A program made the translations under genes and the position numbers. From positions 1 to 64,000 of the forward strand of contig NZ_JBEPNA010000014.1 of the NCBI RefSeq assembly GCF_040546025.1: a stretch of DNA of 64,000 bases, read 5' to 3'. Source of the DNA: Marisediminicola sp040546025. Its GTDB lineage: Bacteria; Actinomycetota; Actinomycetes; Actinomycetales; Microbacteriaceae. Below the pieces are notes generated by a model. The model saw only the letters and a list, made by a program, of their open reading frames with translations, was not told the origin of the DNA and made no database searches. Each line of letters begins with the position of its first letter. Within the stretch, counting starts at the first letter, position 1. This document shows positions 57,917 through 64,000 of this stretch, one piece after another.

Positions 57917-58034
57917 CGCCGAAAGTACGCGAATTGGCGCCTCCCCAAGCCGGGGAAGAGCCGAAACCCGTACTCTCGGCGAGCGCGGCGGCGGAAGCCC
58001 GGGCGGAAGCCCGGGCGGAAGCCCGGGCGGAAGC
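57917..58034. repeat. Inverted repeat of the 23.9-kb family plus 12-bp tandem repeat
   Basis: In the 202-bp gap between ldh and the NTF2-like gene, CGCCGAAAGTACG (57917-57929) pairs with CGTACTCTCGGCG (57969-57981). The one mismatch is at the same position as in the pair at 24082/24124. Immediately after it, GCGGAAGCCCGG is repeated 3.7 times (57991-58034). No gene is seen here. Confidence 0.85.
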
Positions 58035-58045
58035 AAGCCCGCCGC

Positions 58046-58435
58046 TCAGGGGCGCGGCGACAGGTGCTCGTGCACCGCGAGCCAGCGGATGCCCCGCTTC
58101 TCGAACACGATCGTCTCGCGCTCGCGCATCGTGTCAATCAGGCCATCCATCTCGATCATCGTCTCGACGTCGTGCGTGAAGATGCCGAAGTGCTCGCCCG
58201 TCTGCACGTGGTGGTTCGTCGAGTTGCAGCCGAGCACGCGGAACTGGTTCTCGGACTCCCACGTCGCCCACAGCGTCTCGTAGGCCGCCCTCGACTCGAG
58301 CCGCTCTGGCGTCGAGTAGAAGATGAACGAGGCGTCCATGGCGAAGCCGTCGAAGTAGCGCAGTGGGTCGTGCGAACCGAATGCCGCAACGATCTCCGCC
58401 GCCGCCGCGAGAATCTCGTCGTCCTTGACCGTCAT
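58046..58435 (-). CDS. NTF2-like (SnoaL/AtzH-like) protein
   Basis: A 129-residue alpha+beta barrel protein. DDEILAAAAEIVAAFGSHDPLRYFDGF leads in (DDEILAAAAEIVAAFGSHD, then PLRYFDGF), followed by DASFIFYSTPERLESRAAYETLW and VHEHLSPRP at the end. That closing His is common in SnoaL-like folds. Relatives such as AtzH assist amidohydrolases in nitrogen-compound breakdown; others are isomerases or of unknown role. It overlaps the ureohydrolase gene by 4 nt and completes that operon. Confidence 0.75.
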   Translation of the reverse strand: MTVKDDEILAAAAEIVAAFGSHDPLRYFDGFAMDASFIFYSTPERLESRAAYETLWATWESENQFRVLGCNSTNHHVQTGEHFGIFTHDVETMIEMDGLIDTMRERETIVFEKRGIRWLAVHEHLSPRP

Positions 58436-59481
58436 GCCGATCCCTTCCGCGTCTGCACCCTCTGAGCCTGGATGGCCATGCTCGAGATGAGCTCATAGGC
58501 CACGTGCGCCGCCGCGATCCCCGTGATCTGCGCATGATCGTAGGCGGGTGCGACCTCGACAATATCCGCCCCGACGAGGTTTGTCGACGACAGGGCGCGC
58601 AGAATCGCGAGCAGTTCGCGGCTCGTGAAGCCGCCCGCCTCGGGCGTTCCCGTGCCCGGCGCGAAAGCGGGGTCGAGCACGTCGATGTCGACCGAGACGT
58701 AGACCGGTCGGTCACCGACGCGCGCCAGCATCCGCTCGATCATGCCCGCGACGCCGATGCTGTCCATCTCGGTGGCGTGCGCGATCTGAAAACCGAGGTC
58801 GCCGTCTTGGGTGAGGTCGTCGGCGGAGTAGAGCGGACCGCGGATGCCGAGGTGCATGCACGAGTCCGGGGCGAGCAGCCCCTCCTCGGCGGCCCGACGG
58901 AACGGGGTGCCGTGGGTGTAGTCGGCACCGAAGTAGGTGTCCCAGGTGTCGAGGTGCGCGTCGAAGTGGATGACCGCGAGGGGCCCGTGCACCTCGGTCG
59001 TCGCACGCAGCAGCGGCAGCGCGATCGTGTGGTCGCCGCCGAGCACGACGAGCCGCGACCCGGCCCGCAGGTGGGCCGCCGCGGCCTCCTCGATCTGCAT
59101 GAGCGCCTCGGCGATGTCGAACGGGTTCGCGGCGATGTCGCCCGCATCCGCCACCTGCAGCAGCGCGAACGGCTGCACGTCTTGCGCGGGGTTATACGGG
59201 CGGAGCAGCCTGGACGACTCGCGGATGTGGCTCGGGCCGAAGCGCGCACCCGGGCGGTAGCTGACCCCGGAGTCGAAGGGAACGCCGACCACGACGACAT
59301 CCGCCGACTCGACCTCGTCGATGCGCGGCAGCCGCGCGAAGGTCGGCGCACCCCCGAAACGGGGCACGATCGTCGCGTCGACCTGGCCGAGCTTGCCGCC
59401 GGTGGCCAGGCGCGGGATCGGCCCCTGGGCTGGCCGCGGGTCCGGGGTCGCGTCAGCCACGGGGGGACCTGGCATCCGCAC
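58432..59481 (-). CDS. speB: Agmatinase/ureohydrolase family protein
   Basis: A 349-residue dinuclear Mn(II) hydrolase of the arginase-agmatinase family, cleaving a guanidino compound to urea and an amine. Metal motifs are complete: GGDHTIAL, HFDAHLDTWD and SVDIDVLDPAFAPGTGTPEAGG (here VDIDVLDPAFAPG). It could equally be a guanidinobutyrase, guanidinopropionase or guanidine hydrolase; the operon has a NCS1 permease rather than a polyamine transporter, so the substrate may be heterocyclic or guanidino. It overlaps the permease gene by 29 bp. The start (GTG 59481) is tentative; ATG 59475 is possible. The symbol is by family only. Confidence 0.85.
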   Translation of the reverse strand: MRMPGPPVADATPDPRPAQGPIPRLATGGKLGQVDATIVPRFGGAPTFARLPRIDEVESADVVVVGVPFDSGVSYRPGARFGPSHIRESSRLLRPYNPAQDVQPFALLQVADAGDIAANPFDIAEALMQIEEAAAAHLRAGSRLVVLGGDHTIALPLLRATTEVHGPLAVIHFDAHLDTWDTYFGADYTHGTPFRRAAEEGLLAPDSCMHLGIRGPLYSADDLTQDGDLGFQIAHATEMDSIGVAGMIERMLARVGDRPVYVSVDIDVLDPAFAPGTGTPEAGGFTSRELLAILRALSSTNLVGADIVEVAPAYDHAQITGIAAAHVAYELISSMAIQAQRVQTRKGSA

Positions 59482-61033
59482 GGGCGTCGGCGCGCACCTG
59501 GGCCCGGGCGGCCTGGGAGGCGTGGTCGATCACGACCTCCCGCTCGGTGCCGGGCTTCGAGGAGACCACCCGCGGGCCACTCGGCCCGAACGAGTACGAG
59601 GGCTCGGGGAAGATCACCAGCGCCCCGATGTACAACACCGCCGCCGTGCCGATCGCGACGATGAGGCTGAGGTCGACGCCGCCGGCGGCGTTCGCGAAAG
59701 GTCCGGAGATCACGGGCGGGAAGTAGGCGAAGAGCAGCCCGAGGGTGGCCGCGGCGATCCAGGCGACCATGCCGCGCCAGTTGACGCCGCCGTTGTACCA
59801 GTACTTTCCGCCGGTCTCGCCGCGGTTGAAGACCTGCAGCATGCGGGCGTCGTACTCGCCGCGGTGCACGAAGTAGCCGATCGCCATGATGATCATCCAC
59901 GGCGTCGTCGTCACGATGATCGCGCCGACGAAGGCGTTGACCGCGCCCAGCAGGTCGAAGGCGAGGCGGCCGACGAGGATGAACACGAAGGCGAGCGAGC
60001 CGATCGCGATCGTCGCCTGCACCCGGCTGAACCGCGGGAACACCGACGAGAAGTCGAGGCCGGTGCCATAGAGCGAGGTCGTGCCGGTGGAAAGCCCGCC
60101 GATGAAGGCGACGAAGATCAGCACGACCGCGTACCAGAGCGGGGAGGCCTGGATGAGCGCGACGACGTAGTCGACTTCGCCCGCGACGATCGTCGCCGTC
60201 GCGACGCCGAACAGGAACGGCACGAGAGTGGCGAGCTGCCCGAGCAGGGTCGCGGCGAACAGCTTGCGCGGGGGCGTGTTCTTCGGGATGTAGCGCGACC
60301 AGTCGCCGAGGAATGCGCCGAACGAGATCGGGTTGCTCATGGCGATGAGGGCGGCGAGCACGAACGTCGGCCAGAATGAGCCGAGGGCATAGGCATCCGG
60401 TCCCGGGTCGTAGCTCGGATCGAACGTGGTCGAGAACGCCACGAGGGCGAGCAGGAACAGCACCGTGTTGGCGATGACCGCGGTCTTGTTCACCAGCAGC
60501 ATGAACTGGTACCCGTAGACCACGACGACGATGACGATCGCGCCGATGATGGCGTAGATCACCGTGCGCAGGCCGATCGAGTCTTCGACGCCGGCGAGGC
60601 GGGTGAGCGCGCCGACGATCGCGTCGCCGCTCACCCAGACCGAGATCGAGTAGAACGCGATCGCGGTGAGCAGCGAGAGGAACGAGCCGACGACGCGGCC
60701 GCGCACCCCGAAGTGCGCACCGGAGGAGACGGCGTTGTTCGTGCCCGTCTTCGGGCCGAACAGGCCCATCGGCATGAGGATGATCGCGCCGATCAGCACC
60801 CCGGCGACCGTGGCGAGCACGGCCTCCCAGAACGAGAGGCCGAGCGCGATCGAGAAGGTGCCGAGCAGCACGGTCGCGAAGGTGTTCGCACCGCCGAACT
60901 GGATGCGGAACAGGTCGAAGGGCCTCGACGTGCGGTCGGCGTCGGGGATCGTGTTGATGCCATGGAGCTCGACCTCGGTCGCCTTGGGGCGAGGGTTGAG
61001 GGTCACGCCGGCGTCGTTGCCGTTCTGGGTCAT
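59453..61033 (-). CDS. NCS1-family permease (purine/cytosine/allantoin type)
   Basis: A 526-residue transporter of nucleobase:cation symporter family 1 with twelve predicted helices. Family patterns are DLFRIQFGGANTFATV (about 40-55), GAIILMPMGLFGPKTGTNNAVSSGAHFGVRG in the second and third helices (FGPKTGTNNAVSS), and NPISFGAFLGDWSRYIP in the middle. The last 50 residues are a charged tail. It leads the operon with the ureohydrolase and the NTF2-like gene, so its substrate is presumably theirs. It is divergent from the cyclase gene. Confidence 0.9.
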   Translation of the reverse strand: MTQNGNDAGVTLNPRPKATEVELHGINTIPDADRTSRPFDLFRIQFGGANTFATVLLGTFSIALGLSFWEAVLATVAGVLIGAIILMPMGLFGPKTGTNNAVSSGAHFGVRGRVVGSFLSLLTAIAFYSISVWVSGDAIVGALTRLAGVEDSIGLRTVIYAIIGAIVIVVVVYGYQFMLLVNKTAVIANTVLFLLALVAFSTTFDPSYDPGPDAYALGSFWPTFVLAALIAMSNPISFGAFLGDWSRYIPKNTPPRKLFAATLLGQLATLVPFLFGVATATIVAGEVDYVVALIQASPLWYAVVLIFVAFIGGLSTGTTSLYGTGLDFSSVFPRFSRVQATIAIGSLAFVFILVGRLAFDLLGAVNAFVGAIIVTTTPWMIIMAIGYFVHRGEYDARMLQVFNRGETGGKYWYNGGVNWRGMVAWIAAATLGLLFAYFPPVISGPFANAAGGVDLSLIVAIGTAAVLYIGALVIFPEPSYSFGPSGPRVVSSKPGTEREVVIDHASQAARAQVRADARADARSPRG

Positions 61034-61061
61034 GGGGAAGCCTCTCTACGGGTTCGCTGAA

Positions 61062-61103
61062 ATAGTAGGCCCCAAGTTGCCGCTGAGGCAATATTGTTTT
61101 CTC
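61062..61103. promoter_or_regulatory. Divergent promoters with TTGCC-N5-GGCAA dyad
   Basis: For the permease (minus strand), TTGCCT (61091-61086), an 18-nt spacer and TACTAT (61067-61062) form a good promoter. For the cyclase (plus), TATTGT (61092-61097) ends 6 nt before the ATG at 61104. The perfect dyad TTGCC-GCTGA-GGCAA (61077-61091) covers the permease -35 and abuts the cyclase -10. It is a good candidate operator for the XRE-cupin regulator two genes away. Confidence 0.6.
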
Positions 61104-61772
61104 ATGAGGATAATGAAGGTCGTTGACCTGTCGGTCGTCGTCGGCGCCGGAACACAGGTGTATCCGGGCGACCCGGAGCCCCGGCTGACCCCGCACAGCA
61201 CCATCGAACGCGACGGTTTCAACCTGCTCAGCGTGGCGATGGGCTCGCAGACGGGCACCCACGTCGACGCCCCGTACCACTTCGACGAGGCGACAGAGAG
61301 GATCGACGAGGTGCCGCTCGAGCGCTTCGTCGGCCGCGGTGTGATCGTCGACGCGACCGGGGTCGGCCCGCGCGGCGTGATCACCTGGGCGCACGTCGAG
61401 CCGGTCGCCGACTCGATCGACCCCGGATGCATCGTGCTGCTGCACACCGGCTGGAGCCTCCACTACGGCACCGACGCCTACTTCGAGAACCCCTACCTCG
61501 ACGCCGCCGCCTGCCGCGAGCTGCTCGCGCGTGGGGTTCGCACTTTCGGCATCGACGCCATCAACATCGACGAGACGCCGGACCCTGAGCATCCGGGGAT
61601 CGGGTTCCCGGTTCACCACCTCATCGCCGAGGCCGGCGGCATCATCTGCGAGAACCTCACCAATCTTGCGGCCATCGACTTCGCGGAGCCGCAGATCTCG
61701 CTGCTGCCCATCTCCTTGGAGGCGGCAGACGGCGCGCCGGTGCGGGCCGTTGCAATACAGTTCGGGGAGTGA
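61104..61772 (+). CDS. Cyclase family protein (kynurenine formamidase-like hydrolase)
   Basis: A 222-residue metal-dependent hydrolase of the cyclase family (PF04199 type), whose members include kynurenine formamidase and isatin hydrolase. The signature H-x-G-T-H-x-D-x-P-x-H appears as SQTGTHVDAPYHF (about 46-58), and DAINIDETPD and GFPVHHLIAEAGGIICENL are near the C-terminus. It likely opens or hydrolyses an amide substrate. ATG 61104 sits 6 nt after a -10-like TATTGT; a second ATG is at 61113. It overlaps the regulator gene by 4 nt. Confidence 0.87.
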   Translation: MRIMKVVDLSVVVGAGTQVYPGDPEPRLTPHSTIERDGFNLLSVAMGSQTGTHVDAPYHFDEATERIDEVPLERFVGRGVIVDATGVGPRGVITWAHVEPVADSIDPGCIVLLHTGWSLHYGTDAYFENPYLDAAACRELLARGVRTFGIDAINIDETPDPEHPGIGFPVHHLIAEAGGIICENLTNLAAIDFAEPQISLLPISLEAADGAPVRAVAIQFGE

Positions 61773-62344
61773 CACCGGGCAATGAATGGATGGCGATGGC
61801 GGAACAGGTTTTGATCGGGGCACGGCTGAGGGTCGCGCGCCTGTCGAAGGGGCTCACGCTCGGCACCGTCGCGTCGGTCACCGGGCTGACGCAGGGGTAC
61901 CTGAGCAAGCTCGAGCGCGACCAGGTCTCGCCGTCGGTCGCGTCGCTCGTGGCCGTCTGCGCTGCCGTTGGGCTTCGCGTCGGCGACCTGTTCGAGCCGC
62001 CGCCCTCGGCGATCGTGCGGGCGGGCCAGGGCACCCTCATCAACTTCGGCGCGCACGACGCCCGCGAGTATGTGATCACTCCGGGCGACCAGACCATGAT
62101 CGAAGTGATCCACTCGTTCGTCGAGCCGACCGGAAGCGGCGGCTCGACCCAGTACGCGCTCGACTGCGATATCGAGTTCATCTTCGTCGTGTCGGGCGCC
62201 CTCGACCTGATCCTCGGCGACGAGGTGTTCTCCCTCGGCGCCGGCGACGCGATGACGATGCGCGGTCGGGAGCCGCACACCTGGCGCAACCCGTCAACCG
62301 ACGCCGGCTGCGAAGTGCTCTGGATGCTGGCGCCCGCGCCGTAG
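61769..62344 (+). CDS. XRE-family regulator with cupin sensor domain
   Basis: A 191-residue transcription factor. The N-terminal helix-turn-helix (GARLRVARLSKGLTLGTVAS then TGLTQGYLSKLERDQVSPSVASL, about 18-60) is of the XRE type. The cupin barrel (about 105-188) has FVVSGALDLILGDEVFSLGAGDAM and a metal-site-like GREPHTWRNP. Such proteins repress catabolic operons and sense the substrate through the cupin. GTG at 61769 overlaps the cyclase stop (GTGA). Confidence 0.9.
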   Translation: MTPGNEWMAMAEQVLIGARLRVARLSKGLTLGTVASVTGLTQGYLSKLERDQVSPSVASLVAVCAAVGLRVGDLFEPPPSAIVRAGQGTLINFGAHDAREYVITPGDQTMIEVIHSFVEPTGSGGSTQYALDCDIEFIFVVSGALDLILGDEVFSLGAGDAMTMRGREPHTWRNPSTDAGCEVLWMLAPAP

Positions 62345-62359
62345 GCGTAGATCGAGGAC

Positions 62360-62379
62360 GCGCCCGCCCGACCGGGCGC
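62360..62379. terminator. GC-rich hairpin between convergent genes
   Basis: GCGCCCG (62360-62366) and CGGGCGC (62373-62379) form a 7-bp stem with a 6-nt loop, 16 nt after the regulator's stop and before the convergent efflux gene's stop. There is no U-tract, so a terminator role is only likely by position. Confidence 0.4.
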
Positions 62380-62439
62380 CGGCGTCACGCCGACTGATCG
62401 AGCGGGCCGCCCACGGCCGTGTCGAAACCGGCAGTCTTG

Positions 62440-64000
62440 CTACCCCATGTGCGTCGAGCGGTGGCGACGGCCCGACTCGACCTCGGCCAGGCCGAGGCGG
62501 TTCTCCTCGCGCCGCTCCTTCGCGCCCTCGACCAGGTAGTACAGCACCGGCAGCACGACGAGGGTCAGCGCGGTCGATGAGATGAGCCCGCCGATCACGA
62601 TGATCGCGAGCGGCTGCGAGATGAAGCCGCCGGTTCCGGTGAGGCCCACCGCGAGCGGCAGCAGCGCGAAGATTGTCGACACCGCCGTCATCAGAATCGG
62701 CCGCAGCCTGCGGCTCGCGCCCTGGATGATCGCGTCGCCGACCCTGAGACCCCTCTCCCTGTACTGGTTCACGAGGTCGACGAGCACAATCGCATTGGTC
62801 ACGACGATGCCGACGAGCATCAGCACGCCGATCAGCGACGGCACGCCGAGCGGGATGCCCGAGACCACCTGCAGCAGGATCGCGCCCGTCGCCGCGAACG
62901 GGATCGACACGAGCAGCAGAAGCGGCTGGCGCAGGCTCTTGAAGGTGGCGACCATCACGACGTAGACGATCAGGATCGCCACGAGCAGCGCGAGCCCGAG
63001 CTGCTGGAACGCGTCGGCCTGCTGCGCCGTGACGCCGCCGATCTCGGCATCCGCACTCGCCGGCAGGTCGGCATCCGCGAGGGCCGCCTGCACCGCGGCC
63101 GACGCCGTTCCGACGTCGTCGCTGTTCGGGGTGATGCTGATCGTCGCGGCACGGATGCCCTTGACTGTCGTGATGCTCGAGGGCCCGTCGACCTGCTCGA
63201 CCGTGGCGACCTCGCTGAGCGGGATGATGCCGCGGGCGCTCGGGATGCCGAAGTCGCGCAGCTCCTGCACCGTGGTCGGGGCGTCGGGGTTCGTGATGTA
63301 GATCGAGAGGGTCTTCTCGTCGATCACGACGGATCCGACGGCGGCGGGCAGCTTGCTCTCGGCCACGATCGCGCCGACCGCGATCTCGCTGAGCCCGGCC
63401 TGGGCGGCGAGCTCCCGGTCGACGTTCACCGCGAGGTACGGCTGCGCGTTGGACAGGTTGCTGGTGGCCTCGGCGGTGACGTCGAGGTCGCGGACAGTCT
63501 CGAGCATCGCATCCGACGCGGCGTTCAGGTCGGCCTGCCCGTTCGCGGTGATGTTGATCTCGATGTCGGAGGAGGCGAAGCCCGACGCGGCGGCCGCGAG
63601 GGAGACCTCGCCGACGTCGTCGAGCTCGGCGAGTGCGTCGCGCACATCGGCCTGCAGGGCCACCTGGTCGACCTCCGGGTCGGTGGTGAGCGAGAAGGTG
63701 ATGTTGCTGCCGCCGAGGAAGGCCTGGCGGATGGAGTCGTTGCCGCTTCCGAGCGAGAGCTGCACGACGTCGACGCCGTCGACGCCGAGCAGGGCCTCCT
63801 CGACCGTGGTCGCGGCCTCGTCCTGCGCCTCGAGGCTCGCCCCGAGCGGAACGGACTGGCTCACCGTGAGCGTGTTCTGCCCGCTGTCGCCGATGAAGTT
63901 GGTCTTCAGCAGCGGGATGAGCGCGACCGTGCCGCCGAGGATCAGCAGCGCGATGAGCAGCGTCGCGACGGGGCGGGCGAGGGTCCAGCGGATGATCGGC
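62440..64000 (-). CDS. Efflux RND transporter permease, AcrB/HAE type (5' end beyond the window)
   Basis: The last 520 or so residues of an RND permease are visible; the gene continues past base 64000. The N-terminal visible part has a membrane helix (RPVATLLIALLILGGTVALI) and LKTNFIGDSGQNTLTVSQSVP. The porter domain follows, and then the C-terminal helices with SLIGVLMLVGIVVTNAIVLVDLVNQ and RLRPILMTAVSTIFALLPL. The latter are typical of HAE pumps, here probably a Gram-positive exporter. The listed ATG-like start inside the window is not real. No partner membrane-fusion gene is visible. Confidence 0.9.
   Translation of the reverse strand, partial: PIIRWTLARPVATLLIALLILGGTVALIPLLKTNFIGDSGQNTLTVSQSVPLGASLEAQDEAATTVEEALLGVDGVDVVQLSLGSGNDSIRQAFLGGSNITFSLTTDPEVDQVALQADVRDALAELDDVGEVSLAAAASGFASSDIEINITANGQADLNAASDAMLETVRDLDVTAEATSNLSNAQPYLAVNVDRELAAQAGLSEIAVGAIVAESKLPAAVGSVVIDEKTLSIYITNPDAPTTVQELRDFGIPSARGIIPLSEVATVEQVDGPSSITTVKGIRAATISITPNSDDVGTASAAVQAALADADLPASADAEIGGVTAQQADAFQQLGLALLVAILIVYVVMVATFKSLRQPLLLLVSIPFAATGAILLQVVSGIPLGVPSLIGVLMLVGIVVTNAIVLVDLVNQYRERGLRVGDAIIQGASRRLRPILMTAVSTIFALLPLAVGLTGTGGFISQPLAIIVIGGLISSTALTLVVLPVLYYLVEGAKERREENRLGLAEVESGRRHRSTHMG

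Noticed and set aside
58740..61823. 1027-residue minus-strand frame
   Set aside because: It is an offset phase of the permease and ureohydrolase genes and antisense to the cyclase; low-complexity Arg-rich.

Overview
The window is high-GC, densely packed DNA with short intergenic gaps, frequent 4-nt stop/start overlaps and many GTG/TTG starts. Several genes have an actinobacterial -10 hexamer exactly 6 nt before the start codon, as in leaderless mRNAs. Together with the gene content (DUF2510, DUF1918 and DUF4012 proteins, PspC-type sensor kinase, KtrAB, Asp23-like proteins behind a sigma factor), this points to an actinobacterial chromosome, most likely family Microbacteriaceae. The family call is inference; no rRNA or tRNA gene was seen.

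Region 1 (1-24156) is mostly housekeeping and stress functions. It opens inside a 9-bp tandem repeat, then carries a RecQ-like helicase with a C-terminal phosphoribosyltransferase-like segment, a Nudix hydrolase, membrane proteins, a DHA2-type MFS exporter, proline iminopeptidase, the KtrB/KtrA potassium system, an unusual SGNH-like plus GAF protein, homocysteine S-methyltransferase, a canonical RecQ, a CPBP protease, cysE-cysK, small stress proteins, a sigma-70/Asp23 operon, a secreted 5'-nucleotidase and an EamA permease.

Region 2 (24157-43284) is a surface-polysaccharide locus. It has a sugar N-acetyltransferase, two tandem DUF4012 proteins, an EpsG/Wzy-like polymerase, a flippase, a pyruvyltransferase-like protein, glycosyltransferases, and a WbpM-WbpL-WbpV-like set that would make and load the first sugar. 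A tyrosine autokinase and its phosphatase would control chain length and export. The middle (about 28.9-38.5 kb) looks less GC-rich and contains an insertion-sequence graveyard (34563-34995), as expected for a variable glycan cluster. gmd-fcl at 53137-55160 makes GDP-L-fucose and could feed it.

Region 3 (43548-64000) holds a HigBA-like toxin-antitoxin pair, a DEAD-box helicase with a very repetitive N-terminus, a lipoprotein esterase, a divergent PspC/LiaF-like envelope-stress cluster, gmd-fcl, and an ATPase-DUF4143 gene lying between a decayed fragment of lactate dehydrogenase and the intact ldh. A divergent catabolic cluster follows (NCS1 permease, ureohydrolase, NTF2-like protein, facing a cyclase-family hydrolase and an XRE-cupin regulator), then an RND efflux pump cut by the window end.

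The least explained signals are non-coding. Three intergenic arrays (6261-6520, 17187-17403, 52288-52645) have the same design: copies of CTTTCATCATTCAGGAG, a structured spacer, then the same number of copies of the reverse complement. A second inverted-repeat family occurs at 23.9-24.1 kb and 57.9 kb. The duplicated ldh 3' end beside the ATPase-DUF4143 gene suggests an insertion that supplied a replacement gene end.
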